Both the position numbers and the translations under genes were made by a program. A stretch of DNA of 11,240 nucleotides from positions 1 to 11,240 of the forward strand of contig JAEUJT010000111.1 of assembly GCA_016793525.1 (NCBI GenBank), given 5' to 3'. Positions 1 through 6,708 of this stretch are shown one piece after another. The stretch's first letter is position 1. Each line of letters starts with the position of its first letter. The stretch comes from Archangium sp. GTDB taxonomy: Bacteria; Myxococcota; Myxococcia; Myxococcales; Myxococcaceae. The notes under the pieces are model-generated. The model was not told the DNA's origin and did not search any database. It saw only the letters and a program-made list of their open reading frames with translations.

Positions 1-209
1 AGGGCGCGGGTGTCGCAGAGCTTGTAGACGGTGGCGGTGCAGACCCCGAGTTGGGCGGCCACGTCCTTCACGGTGAGCAGCGTCTCCGCCGCCCTCAAAG
101 TCCGCACCTCCGGCGCACCTCGGCGAGTGACAGAGGGTCCGCTCAGTACCAGACCATCCACTACCGGTGTGCGCGCGCCCCCAGTGGTGGCGCCACCTTG
201 CGCGACCAT
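1..209 (-). CDS. Excisionase/MerR-type helix-turn-helix protein, partial
   Basis: Reading leftwards from the ATG at 209-207 gives 69 codons with no stop before the window edge, so the C-terminus is missing. After a low-complexity N-terminus (MVAQGGATTGARTP), residues from about 43 read TLLTVKDVAAQLGVCTATVY followed by KLCDTRAL. This is the classic start of the excisionase/MerR-like winged-helix DNA-binding domain: a TVKDVA helix, a turn at LGV, then a recognition helix TATVYKL. Such small proteins usually accompany tyrosine integrases and control excision or transcription in integrative elements. The gene starts 37 bp from an orphan tRNA 3' half and points away from it, as expected for a gene at the edge of an integrated element. 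No good Shine-Dalgarno is visible before the ATG, so the start is uncertain. The same domain also occurs at the N-terminus of longer regulators, and the missing end prevents a firm choice. Confidence 0.62.
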   Translation of the reverse strand, partial: MVAQGGATTGGARTPVVDGLVLSGPSVTRRGAPEVRTLRAAETLLTVKDVAAQLGVCTATVYKLCDTRA

Positions 210-245
210 CTTCGACGTTCCCACACGGGAGAAATCGGCGACGCG

Positions 246-292
246 GCTTGGGGTGCAAGTGGTCGTTGGTTCAAATCCAATCGCCCCGACCA
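246..292 (+). other. 3' half of tRNA-Pro(GGG); probable att core
   Basis: The sequence folds as the 3' half of a tRNA. Anticodon loop TTGGGGT (248-254) has anticodon GGG after the conserved T. It is followed by the 3' anticodon strand GCAAG (255-259), a five-base variable region (260-264), T-stem GTTGG (265-269), T-loop TTCAAAT, T-stem CCAAT (277-281), acceptor strand CGCCCCG (282-288), discriminator A and CCA (290-292). The 5' half is absent. No CGGGGCG acceptor strand or D-arm lies upstream, and bases 243-245 no longer pair with the 3' anticodon strand. tRNA 3' ends are standard targets of tyrosine integrases, so a break inside the anticodon stem is what an attL/attR core would look like. 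The adjacent terminator suggests this is the original chromosomal 3' end and that the element lies to the left. Confidence 0.72.
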
Positions 293-294
293 TT

Positions 295-347
295 GAAGGG
301 CCTGATTCGCAAGGGGAAACCCAAGCGAGTCAGGCCCTTCGTTTTTT
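295..347 (+). terminator. Intrinsic terminator behind the tRNA-Pro 3' half
   Basis: A 16-bp stem pairs GAAGGGCCTGATTCGC (295-310) with GCGAGTCAGGCCCTTC (325-340), with a single T-G wobble. The loop itself can close as GGG-GAAA-CCC (313-322). Six T residues follow at 342-347. This is a textbook rho-independent terminator placed 3 bases after the tRNA CCA. It fits as the native terminator of the proline tRNA gene and supports reading 246-292 as the displaced chromosomal 3' end. Confidence 0.9.
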
Positions 348-368
348 GGCGGCCCTCTCGTTTATTCG

Positions 369-386
369 CGGGTCGCCGCTGACCCG
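369..386. repeat. Inverted repeat upstream of the histidine kinase gene
   Basis: CGGGTC (369-374) and GACCCG (381-386) are perfect inverted arms around GCCGCT. The repeat lies about 60 bp before the chosen kinase start in the 100-bp leader that must hold any promoter for that gene, so it could be an operator. It could equally be chance in GC-rich DNA. I see no convincing -35/-10 pair in 348-447 and nothing else in that stretch. Confidence 0.25.
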
Positions 387-447
387 TCGGCAGAAAATGC
401 CGCGCGCCCCGAGGTTCGTTACGATTTGGAGAATGCGGACTGTAGCG

Positions 448-1695
448 ATGTTCCCTCCAGCGCTCTCCGGCATCGACGGCTCGAAGGCTGGGCGGCTGAT
501 CGAGATCATTCAAGAGCTCTCCCTCGCGCGTTCGCTCGAAGCGGTGATGGCGATCGTTCGGACGGCGGCACGCGAGCTGACCGGTGCTGACGGGGCCACC
601 TTCGTGCTGCGCGACGGAGGCAACTGCTACTACGCCGACGAAGATGCCATCAGCCCGCTGTGGAAGGGTCGTCGCTTCCCGCTCACGGCGTGCATCAGCG
701 GCTGGGCGATGCTCAACAAGCAGTCCGTCGCGATCGAAGACATCTACCTCGACGCGCGAATCCCCCACGACGCGTACCGGCCGACCTTCGTGAAGAGCCT
801 GGTGATGACGCCCATTCGCGCATCTGCGCCGGTCGGCTCGATCGGTACCTACTGGGCCCGCACCCGCGTCGCGCCGCCCGAGGAGATTCGGTTGCTGCAG
901 GCGCTCGCGAACAGCACGTCGATCGCCATTGAAAACGTCGAGCTGGTCAACGACCTCGAGCGACGGGTTCGCGAGCGCACCGCCCAGCTCGAGGCTGCGA
1001 ACCGCGAGCTCAAGTCATTCTCGTATTCGGTCTCGCACGATCTGCGCGCGCCGCTACGGGCGATCGACGGCTACAGCCAGTGGCTGATGGACGACGAGGG
1101 CGAGAAGCTCGCGGGCGACTCGAAGAACGCGTTGGTTCGCATCCGTGAATCCGCCGCGCATATGGGGCAGTTGATCGAGGCGCTCCTCGGCCTGGCCCAG
1201 CTCAGCCAGTCTGCGCTGACGTTCAGACGCGTCGACGTGGGGGCCGTCGCGCGCGGAGTGGTCGAGACGCTTGGTCGGGCGCACCCCGAGCGTGTGGTCG
1301 AGGTCTCGATTCAAGAAGGCCTGATCGTTGAAGCCGACGAAGCGCTGATGCGCGTGCTGATGACCAACCTCCTCGGCAACGCGTGGAAGTTCACCAGACA
1401 CACGCCGAACGGCCGCATCGAAGTGTTGTCTCAACCTGTCGGAGACCGCGTCGAATACGTCGTGCGCGACAACGGTGCGGGCTTCGACATGGCCCACTCG
1501 GCGAAACTGTTCGGTGCGTTTCAGCGCCTGCACCGCGTCGACGAGTTCGAGGGCACCGGCATCGGCCTCGCCACGGTGGCGCAGGTCGTCGCGCGCCACG
1601 GAGGCTCCATTCGCGCCGAAGGGAAGCCCGGGCTCGGCGCCGCGTTCCTGTTCACGCTCGGTGCCCCCGTCATTCCCTCCGGGTTGCCGTCGTAA
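448..1695 (+). CDS. Soluble GAF-domain sensor histidine kinase
   Basis: This 415-residue cytoplasmic kinase has no transmembrane segment or signal peptide. Residues about 15-165 form a GAF sensor domain (ELTGADGATFVLRDG near 43-57, VKSLVMTPIR near 115-124). A short coiled coil (about 165-190) leads to the HisKA dimerisation domain with the phospho-accepting His197 in FSYSVSHDLRAPLRAIDGYS, the form seen in PAS/GAF and phytochrome-like kinases. The ATPase domain has the N-box NLLGNAWKF (307-315), G1 box DNGAGF (341-346) and G2 box GTGIGLATV (369-377). It should autophosphorylate and pass phosphate to a response regulator, but no regulator gene is nearby, so it is an orphan kinase here. The ligand is unknown. 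The start is uncertain: the frame is open back to 31, with in-frame ATGs at 397, 433 and 448. GGAG at 428-431 is too close to 433 and too far from 448. I chose 448 because the GAF-kinase similarity begins just after it and GGA lies 8 nt upstream. Confidence 0.9.
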   Translation: MFPPALSGIDGSKAGRLIEIIQELSLARSLEAVMAIVRTAARELTGADGATFVLRDGGNCYYADEDAISPLWKGRRFPLTACISGWAMLNKQSVAIEDIYLDARIPHDAYRPTFVKSLVMTPIRASAPVGSIGTYWARTRVAPPEEIRLLQALANSTSIAIENVELVNDLERRVRERTAQLEAANRELKSFSYSVSHDLRAPLRAIDGYSQWLMDDEGEKLAGDSKNALVRIRESAAHMGQLIEALLGLAQLSQSALTFRRVDVGAVARGVVETLGRAHPERVVEVSIQEGLIVEADEALMRVLMTNLLGNAWKFTRHTPNGRIEVLSQPVGDRVEYVVRDNGAGFDMAHSAKLFGAFQRLHRVDEFEGTGIGLATVAQVVARHGGSIRAEGKPGLGAAFLFTLGAPVIPSGLPS

Positions 1696-1698
1696 CGT

Positions 1699-3078
1699 TC
1701 AACACGCGGGCGAGCAGCGTCGCGAGCGATCTTGTTGCACCGCGCAACGGCCGCTCAGGCACTCGCCGTTCTCTTCGCACAGCGCGCCCATGGTCTTCGA
1801 CGGAGGCCGGCAGGTGAAGGTCGTCGTTTGATCGCACGCACCGGCCGCGCACGGAATGGTGACGGTGCGGTTCGCGTCGAGCTGAAACGCGCAGCGCTCG
1901 CCCACCGCCGCTGGGCCGGTGCAGATGCCCACGTCGCCCGAGCCATTCGGTTTGCAGTGCACGTCGAGGCCAGTGCAGTTCTGTGTCGACGGGGTGCAGG
2001 CCTCGCCGGTGGTTGGGTTGCGCGTACAGACCTGGGTGCTCTGCCGGCAGCTCAGCCCCGGCCCGCATTGGTCGCCGACCAGCTGCGCGTACGGCGTGAA
2101 GGCACAGTTGAAGCTCACGCCGTCGGGCGGACGGCAGTTGCCAGGCGTGGGCTCCGACGCGGGGAAGCCTCCCCAGCCGATGTCAGCGCACAGGAGGCCG
2201 GGCTGGCAGCTCCAGTGGAACCGGCAGGTGCCGCCGAGCGAGCGCGGCACGATGCACGTGCCCGAGGCGCCGTCGACGAACGGCGCGACGTCGCACGCCA
2301 GCCCCGGCTCACACGGAGAGAGGCGCTCCGGGTCGAACACGCAGCGCTCGTTCACTTTGCGCCGCGGCCTGCAGGCGCCGGAAAGGCAGATGAGGTCGCT
2401 CTCGCATTGCGCGCTGCTCGCACACGGCGCGTCGAGCGGCCGAGGGGCGACGCACGTATTGGTGCTCGAGCAGATCAACCCGGGAGCGCAGCCAAACGCG
2501 CAGGGCTCTCCCGCGACCGGCGAGGTCGAGCAGGTGCCGCGGCAGACACCGCCCGGCTTCACGCAGACGGTGCCCGGCGCACATTCGATCGCGTTGATGC
2601 AGGTCTCGAGCGCGGGAACGGCGCCGATCACCAGGCCCGTTGTCCACCCACAATCAGCGAAGGGCCGCGCGACGGCCAGCGTCGAATCAAGGGGGAACGA
2701 CGGAGGGCAGGCGCTCGACTCCATGCGCGTCTCACACGACTCGACCCGTGCATTATCGATACGCACCAGCCCGTCATCGAACGACGAACGGAGCGTTTCG
2801 TATTCAGCCAGGCACCGCGACTGCTCGACGCTTGGGCACGTTTCGACAGAGGCTCGGGCGAAGGCCGCGCTGCAGCGGTTCTTCAGGGCGCACCGGGCGG
2901 CCGCGAGGCGCTCGCACACGTCGACCGGGGTCAGGGCGTGGCCCGCATCGACCCCTGCATCGACGATCACAGGGGGCGTCGAGCACGCAACGAGGCCCGC
3001 AATGACCAGGGAACCCAGCACGGATGCCTTGACAGTAGGAGCGTGACCGGGTACGCGGACCGCCCTTTTGACTGTCAT
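1699..3078 (-). CDS. Cysteine-rich secreted lipoprotein
   Basis: The 459-residue product has a lipoprotein signal: basic start, hydrophobic stretch VLGSLVIAGLVA and a lipobox LVA-C with lipidated Cys32, so it should be anchored to the inner or outer membrane outside the cytoplasm. The mature chain then holds about 46 further cysteines. From about residue 165 they fall into roughly seven imperfect repeats of the type G-x2-C-x(4-9)-C-x2-G-L-x-C (APGTVC, APGLIC, EPGLAC, QPGLLC, GPGLSC), suggesting a chain of small disulfide-bonded modules. Residues about 45-125 form a separate domain with spaced cysteines (CERLAAARCALKNRC). Proteins of this style are common and mostly uncharacterised in myxobacteria; no function can be assigned. 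The ATG at 3078 is the only start that gives a complete signal peptide without entering rpsL; the ribosome-binding site is weak. The gene converges with the kinase gene and diverges from rpsL with 22 bp between starts. Confidence 0.85.
   Translation of the reverse strand: MTVKRAVRVPGHAPTVKASVLGSLVIAGLVACSTPPVIVDAGVDAGHALTPVDVCERLAAARCALKNRCSAAFARASVETCPSVEQSRCLAEYETLRSSFDDGLVRIDNARVESCETRMESSACPPSFPLDSTLAVARPFADCGWTTGLVIGAVPALETCINAIECAPGTVCVKPGGVCRGTCSTSPVAGEPCAFGCAPGLICSSTNTCVAPRPLDAPCASSAQCESDLICLSGACRPRRKVNERCVFDPERLSPCEPGLACDVAPFVDGASGTCIVPRSLGGTCRFHWSCQPGLLCADIGWGGFPASEPTPGNCRPPDGVSFNCAFTPYAQLVGDQCGPGLSCRQSTQVCTRNPTTGEACTPSTQNCTGLDVHCKPNGSGDVGICTGPAAVGERCAFQLDANRTVTIPCAAGACDQTTTFTCRPPSKTMGALCEENGECLSGRCAVQQDRSRRCSPAC
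3029..3057 (+). promoter_or_regulatory. Candidate promoter for rpsL-rpsG
   Basis: A perfect TTGACA (-35, 3029-3034) is followed 17 bp later by TACGCG (3052-3057), a poor -10 that keeps only the leading TA. Transcription would start near 3064, giving a leader of about 37 nt before rpsL. GC-rich bases after the -10 are usual for stringently controlled ribosomal promoters. The site lies inside the first codons of the divergent lipoprotein gene, which fits the lack of any other room for an rpsL promoter. The weak -10 keeps confidence low. Confidence 0.4.
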
Positions 3079-3100
3079 GTTTCGCCCGTGAAGGAAGTGC

Positions 3101-3472
3101 ATGCCCACCATTAATCAGCTGATCCGCAAGGGCCGCCAGCAACTTCGCTACAAGTCGAAGAGCCCTGCGCTGAAGTCGAACCCCCAGAAGCGCGGCGTGT
3201 GTACGCGCGTTTATACGACCACGCCCAAGAAGCCGAACTCGGCGCTCCGCAAGGTGGCGCGTGTTCGCCTCACCAACGGTATCGAGGTCACCTCGTACAT
3301 CCCCGGCGTCGGCCACAACCTGCAGGAGCACTCCGTGGTGCTCATTCGCGGTGGCCGCGTGAAGGACCTGCCGGGCGTTCGGTACCACATCATTCGCGGC
3401 ACGCTCGACTCGGTTGGCGTGCAGGGCCGCAAGCAAAGCCGCTCCAAGTACGGCGCGAAGCGTCCCCAATAA
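3101..3472 (+). CDS. rpsL: 30S ribosomal protein S12
   Basis: The 123-residue protein is collinear with bacterial S12 over its whole length. S12 sits at the decoding centre of the 30S subunit and helps set tRNA selection accuracy. Diagnostic blocks are [18 protein letters not shown] (34-51), [20 protein letters not shown] (71-90) followed by PGVRYH, and the basic end [10 protein letters not shown]. Both loops that carry streptomycin-resistance changes in other bacteria have wild-type lysines (Lys43 in PKKPN, Lys88 in RVKDLPG, counting Met1), so no S12-based resistance is predicted. Asp89 matches the residue that is methylthiolated in E. coli S12. AAGGA at 3091-3095, 5 nt before the ATG, fixes the start. 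rpsG follows after 18 bp, the standard str-operon order. Confidence 0.99.
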   Translation: MPTINQLIRKGRQQLRYKSKSPALKSNPQKRGVCTRVYTTTPKKPNSALRKVARVRLTNGIEVTSYIPGVGHNLQEHSVVLIRGGRVKDLPGVRYHIIRGTLDSVGVQGRKQSRSKYGAKRPQ

Positions 3473-3490
3473 TTCAGGAGATTCATCACC

Positions 3491-3961
3491 ATGCCTCGCC
3501 GTCGCGTACCAAATAAGCGTAAGATCAATCCCGACCCGAAGTTTCAGGACCGGTTGGTGGCCAAGTTCATCAACGACCTGATGCGCAAGGGCAAGAAGTC
3601 CACTGCCGAGCAGATCACCTACGGTGCGTTCAGCATCGTCGAGGAGCGCGCGAAGGAAGAGCCGCTCAAGGTGTTCAAGCGGGCGCTCGACAACGTCAAG
3701 CCCGTGCTCGAGGTCAAGAGCCGCCGCGTCGGTGGCGCCACCTACCAGGTGCCCGTCGAGGTCCGTCAGGACCGCCGCGTGGCGCTCGGCATGCGGTGGA
3801 TCATCTCGTACGGCAAGGCCCGCGGCGAGAAGACCATGATGGAGAAGCTCGCCGGCGAGATCATGGACGCCGCGAACAACCGTGGCAACGCGGTGAAGAA
3901 GAAGGAAGACACCCACAAGATGGCCGAGGCCAACAAGGCCTTCTCGCACTACCGCTGGTAA
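3491..3961 (+). CDS. rpsG: 30S ribosomal protein S7
   Basis: The 156-residue protein matches S7 end to end. S7 is a primary 16S rRNA-binding protein that nucleates assembly of the 30S head and lines the E-site region. Visible family blocks are MPRRR at the N-terminus, [20 protein letters not shown] (15-34), the central [17 protein letters not shown] segment, [10 protein letters not shown] and the C-terminal [19 protein letters not shown] at 3476-3480 lies 10 nt before the ATG. The 18-bp gap from rpsL is too short for the structured S7 feedback target known between these genes in E. coli, so that form of autoregulation is unlikely here. A strong terminator follows 24 bp after the stop. Confidence 0.99.
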   Translation: MPRRRVPNKRKINPDPKFQDRLVAKFINDLMRKGKKSTAEQITYGAFSIVEERAKEEPLKVFKRALDNVKPVLEVKSRRVGGATYQVPVEVRQDRRVALGMRWIISYGKARGEKTMMEKLAGEIMDAANNRGNAVKKKEDTHKMAEANKAFSHYRW

Positions 3962-3985
3962 CTGCGGCCGTCGTGGTGTGAAACG

Positions 3986-4020
3986 CGGGGCTCCGGAAAC
4001 GGGGCCCCGTTTTTCGTTTT
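3986..4020 (+). terminator. Intrinsic terminator between rpsG and fusA
   Basis: The 10-bp arms CGGGGCTCCG (3986-3995) and CGGGGCCCCG (4000-4009) pair around a GAAA tetraloop with one T-G wobble, followed by TTTTTCGTTTT (4010-4020). This should end or strongly reduce transcription coming from rpsL-rpsG. Only 36 bp separate it from fusA, and I see no clear promoter there. fusA therefore depends either on read-through or on a promoter inside rpsG or overlapping this site. Confidence 0.85.
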
Positions 4021-4056
4021 CAGCCGATCAATCAACAGCACCCTCTGAGGCATCTC

Positions 4057-6150
4057 ATGTCGCGCGACTTTCCGCTCGAGCGCTACCGCAACATCGGCAT
4101 CATGGCGCACATCGACGCCGGTAAGACGACTACCACCGAGCGCATTCTTGTCTACACCGGCTCCATTCACAAAATGGGCGAGGTGCACGAAGGCAACACC
4201 ACGACCGACTGGATGCCGCAGGAGCGCGAGCGCGGCATCACCATCACCTCGGCGGCGATCACCGCGCTCTGGCAGCGCCGCGAGCAGAAGTACCGAATCA
4301 ACATCATCGACACCCCAGGCCACGTCGACTTCACCATCGAGGTCGAGCGGAGCCTTCGCGTGCTCGACGGCGCGGTGGCGGTGTTCGACGCGAAGAACGG
4401 CGTCGAGCCACAGTCCGAGACGGTGTGGCGTCAGGCCGACAAGTACCAGGTTCCCCGCATCTGCTTCGTCAACAAGATGGACAGCGTCGGCGCCGACTTC
4501 GACGCCTCCGTCGAGTCGATCCGCGAGCGTCTCGGCGCGGTGCCGGCGGTGGTGCAGCTCCCGCTCGGCACGCAGGAGACGCTCCGCGGGGTGATCGACC
4601 TCGTTCGCATGAAGGCGCTCGTCTTCCACGACGAAGAGAAGGGCAGCCGCTACGACGTCGCCGACATTCCCTCCGAGCTCGTGGCTGCGGCGACCACCGC
4701 GCGGGCCAAGCTGCTCGAGCAGGCGGCCGAAGCCGACGAGGCGCTGATGGAGAAGTACCTCCAAGACGAGGGCGCCTCGATCACCGAAGACGAGCTCCGC
4801 GCGGCGCTCCGCAAGGGGTGCATCGCGCTGAAGCTGTTCCCCGTGCTCTGCGGCTCGGCGTACCGGCACAAGGGGGTGCAGCCGCTCCTCGACGCCGTCG
4901 TCGACTACCTGCCGTCGCCCATCGACATCCCTCCCGTGCATGGGAAAGACGCGAAGGGCGCCGACGTGGTGCGGGAGACGAAAGACGACGCGCCGTTCTC
5001 CGCGCTGGCGTTCAAGATCATGACCGAGGCGTACGGCACGCTGACGTTCATTCGCGTGTACTCCGGCACGTTGGAATCGGGCACCGCGGTGTGGAACCCG
5101 GCGAAGAAGAAGCGCGAGCGCGTCGGCCGCCTGGTGCAGATGCGCGCCGACAAGCGCGATGAGATTCAGACCTGCTGCGCCGGAGACATCTGCGCCATCG
5201 TCGGCCTCAAGCTCGTGACGACCGGAGACACGCTGTGCGCCGAGTCGCACCCGGTGCTGCTTGAGAAGATCGATTTCCCCGAGCCCGTCATCCAGCTCGC
5301 GCTCGAGGCGAGATCGGCTGAAGACCAAGACAAGCTGGTCGTCGCGTTGGGGCGCCTGGCTGTCGAAGACCCGTCGTTCCGTGTGCGCACCGACGAGGAG
5401 ACCGGCCAGACGATCATCGCTGGCATGGGTGAGCTCCACCTCGAGATCATCGTCGACCGGCTCAAGCGCGAGCACCGCGTCGAGGCCAACGTCGGCAAGC
5501 CCCAGGTCGCGTACCGCGAGACCATCACCAAGGTCGCCGAGGCCGAGAACAAGTACATCAAGCAGAGCGGCGGCAAGGGGCAGTACGGCCACGTGAAGCT
5601 GCGGGTGTCGCCCAACGAGCGCGGCGCCGGTTTCAAGTTCGTGAGCTCGATTCAGGTCGGCGTCATACCGCGAGAGTTCATTCCCGCGATCGAGTCGGGC
5701 GTCACCAGCGCGCTCAGCCGCGGGGTGGTGGCGGGCTACCAGCTCATCGATCTCACGGTGGAGCTGTTCGACGGCAGCTTCCACGAGGTCGACTCCGACG
5801 AGATCTCGTTCCAGATCGCGGCATCGATGGCGTTCAACGATGCGTGCAAGGCCGCCGAGCCCGTGCTCCTCGAGCCGGTGATGCGCGTCGAGGTCGTCAC
5901 CGAGAGCGCCTACATCGGGAGCGTGGTGGGCGACATCAACGCTCGGCGCGGCTCCATTCGCGGCATGAGCCAGCGCGGGAACACCCAGGTCGTCGATGCC
6001 GACGTGCCGCTCGAGCGCATGTTTGGCTACGTCGACAGCCTTCGGTCGATGACCCAGGGCCACGGCAACTACACGATGCAGTTCGGCAGCTACGCGGCCA
6101 TTCCGCCGAACGTGTTGGCGCCGTTGCTCAAGCGCCTGCGCGGGTACTGA
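4057..6150 (+). CDS. fusA: Translation elongation factor G
   Basis: The 697-residue GTPase has the normal EF-G length and drives ribosomal translocation (and, with RRF, ribosome recycling). The G domain shows the P-loop AHIDAGKT (17-24), switch I RGIT (59-62), DTPGH (85-89) with catalytic His89, and NKMD (139-142). Domains II and III include [20 protein letters not shown]. Domain IV carries the tip segment DGSFHEVDS with His576, equivalent to the E. coli His583 region, and domain V carries [18 protein letters not shown] at 4047-4050, 6 nt before the ATG, fixes the start. One difference from many canonical EF-Gs is [11 protein letters not shown] after switch II, where VFCAVGGVQPQ-type sequence is common. 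Its place behind rpsL-rpsG argues for the housekeeping copy, but many bacteria of this group carry extra EF-G paralogs, so a tree is needed to be sure. No tuf follows within the window. Confidence 0.97.
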   Translation: MSRDFPLERYRNIGIMAHIDAGKTTTTERILVYTGSIHKMGEVHEGNTTTDWMPQERERGITITSAAITALWQRREQKYRINIIDTPGHVDFTIEVERSLRVLDGAVAVFDAKNGVEPQSETVWRQADKYQVPRICFVNKMDSVGADFDASVESIRERLGAVPAVVQLPLGTQETLRGVIDLVRMKALVFHDEEKGSRYDVADIPSELVAAATTARAKLLEQAAEADEALMEKYLQDEGASITEDELRAALRKGCIALKLFPVLCGSAYRHKGVQPLLDAVVDYLPSPIDIPPVHGKDAKGADVVRETKDDAPFSALAFKIMTEAYGTLTFIRVYSGTLESGTAVWNPAKKKRERVGRLVQMRADKRDEIQTCCAGDICAIVGLKLVTTGDTLCAESHPVLLEKIDFPEPVIQLALEARSAEDQDKLVVALGRLAVEDPSFRVRTDEETGQTIIAGMGELHLEIIVDRLKREHRVEANVGKPQVAYRETITKVAEAENKYIKQSGGKGQYGHVKLRVSPNERGAGFKFVSSIQVGVIPREFIPAIESGVTSALSRGVVAGYQLIDLTVELFDGSFHEVDSDEISFQIAASMAFNDACKAAEPVLLEPVMRVEVVTESAYIGSVVGDINARRGSIRGMSQRGNTQVVDADVPLERMFGYVDSLRSMTQGHGNYTMQFGSYAAIPPNVLAPLLKRLRGY

Positions 6151-6159
6151 ACCTGGGTT

Positions 6160-6215
6160 TCCTCGAGGGCGCGGGGTGAAATCGACCCCCCCCCTCTCCT
6201 CGAGGGGTCGCGCCT
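6160..6215. repeat. Palindromic spacer with two CCTCGAGG copies and a C9 tract
   Basis: TCCTCGAGGG occurs twice as a direct repeat (6160-6169 and 6197-6206). Its CCTCGAGG core is palindromic, so the copies can also pair with each other. A run of nine C (6186-6194) lies between them. A local hairpin CCCCTC-TCCTC-GAGGGG (6191-6207) and an outer pairing AGGGCGCG (6166-6173) with CGCGCCTT (about 6208-6215) are also possible. The structure follows the fusA stop by 10 bp and may act as a weak terminator, but only a short TTGTTT follows and no true U-tract. It may instead be an operator region for the chemosensory operon. Confidence 0.4.
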
Positions 6216-6216
6216 T

Positions 6217-6229
6217 GTTTCGCTGAAAC
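6217..6229. repeat. Short perfect inverted repeat before cheW
   Basis: GTTTC-GCT-GAAAC is a perfect 5+5 bp inverted repeat immediately upstream of the first chemosensory gene. It is the most AT-rich piece of the fusA-cheW spacer, where an operon promoter or operator would be expected. No -35/-10 pair can be named with confidence, so its function is open. Confidence 0.25.
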
Positions 6230-6249
6230 GATTGCTGTACCTCGCGCGC

Positions 6250-6708
6250 GTGCGCGACGTGGGGGGCTCGTCAGAACAGGTCCTGATCTGTCACGCCGGG
6301 GCCTGGCGATGCGCGCTCCCGGTGAAACAGATCATCGAGACCATGCGGCCGCTCCCGATCACGCCGTTGATCGGGGCCCCGGCGGCCGTGCTCGGCGTTT
6401 CGCTGGTGCGCGGAGCTCCAGTGCCGGTCGTCGATCTCGCTGTGGTGCTGGGGGCTCCGGCAGCTCGCGTGGCGCGGTTCATCTCGCTCACCATCGGTCC
6501 TCGCCTGGCTGTGCTCGCGGTCACCGACGTGGTGGGCGTTCGCGCGCTGGGTGCGGAATCACTCCAGGCGCTGCCCCCGCTGCTCGGCGACGAGGCCGCG
6601 TCGGTCGTGTCGTCGTTGGGTCGGCATGACGAAGCGCTGCTCCTTGTGTTGCGCGACGCGCGGTTGGTGCCGCCCGCAGCGTGGGACGCGATGGAGGCCC
6701 ATTCGTGA
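6250..6708 (+). CDS. cheW: CheW-like coupling protein, first copy
   Basis: This is a single CheW/SH3-like domain of about 152 residues. CheW is the cytoplasmic scaffold that links chemoreceptors to the CheA kinase. The fold is indicated by EQVLICHAGAWRCALPVKQI near the start, the core VLGVSLVRGAPVPVVDLAVV (about 47-66, equivalent to the NIRG-VIPIVDL segment of classical CheW) and the late strands RLAVLAVTDVVGV. No response-regulator or other domain is attached. The start is poorly defined: TTG 6232, GTG 6250 and GTG 6259 are all in frame and none has a good Shine-Dalgarno. I took 6250; the family similarity begins just after 6259. It is the first gene of the cheW-cheR-cheW-mcp-cheA operon, and its stop overlaps the cheR start by GTGA. 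Confidence 0.85.
   Translation: MRDVGGSSEQVLICHAGAWRCALPVKQIIETMRPLPITPLIGAPAAVLGVSLVRGAPVPVVDLAVVLGAPAARVARFISLTIGPRLAVLAVTDVVGVRALGAESLQALPPLLGDEAASVVSSLGRHDEALLLVLRDARLVPPAAWDAMEAHS
6693..6697 (+). promoter_or_regulatory. Ribosome-binding site that fixes the cheR start
   Basis: GGAGG lies inside the last codons of the first cheW, 7 nt before the GTG at 6705. It selects 6705 over the in-frame upstream GTG at 6681 and points to translational coupling through the GTGA stop/start overlap. Confidence 0.75.

Noticed and set aside
216..292. A complete tRNA-Pro gene
   Set aside because: No 5' acceptor strand CGGGGCG, no D-arm and no 5' anticodon strand CTTGC are present; only the 3' half is supported.
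31..447. Upstream extension of the histidine kinase frame to position 31
   Set aside because: It would read through the tRNA fragment and the terminator and across the excisionase-like gene; similarity begins only after 448.
1732..3114. A 460-codon plus-strand frame over the lipoprotein gene
   Set aside because: The minus strand has a signal peptide, lipobox and regular cysteine repeats; the plus-strand product is arginine/alanine-rich and featureless and runs into rpsL.
3473..3490. S7 feedback-regulation site between rpsL and rpsG
   Set aside because: The 18-bp gap contains only the ribosome-binding site and no room for the structured target known in E. coli.
3949..6063. A 704-codon open frame antisense to fusA
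   Set aside because: It mirrors the codon periodicity of a clear EF-G gene in GC-rich DNA, is rich in low-complexity R/A/H/D stretches and shows no family motif.
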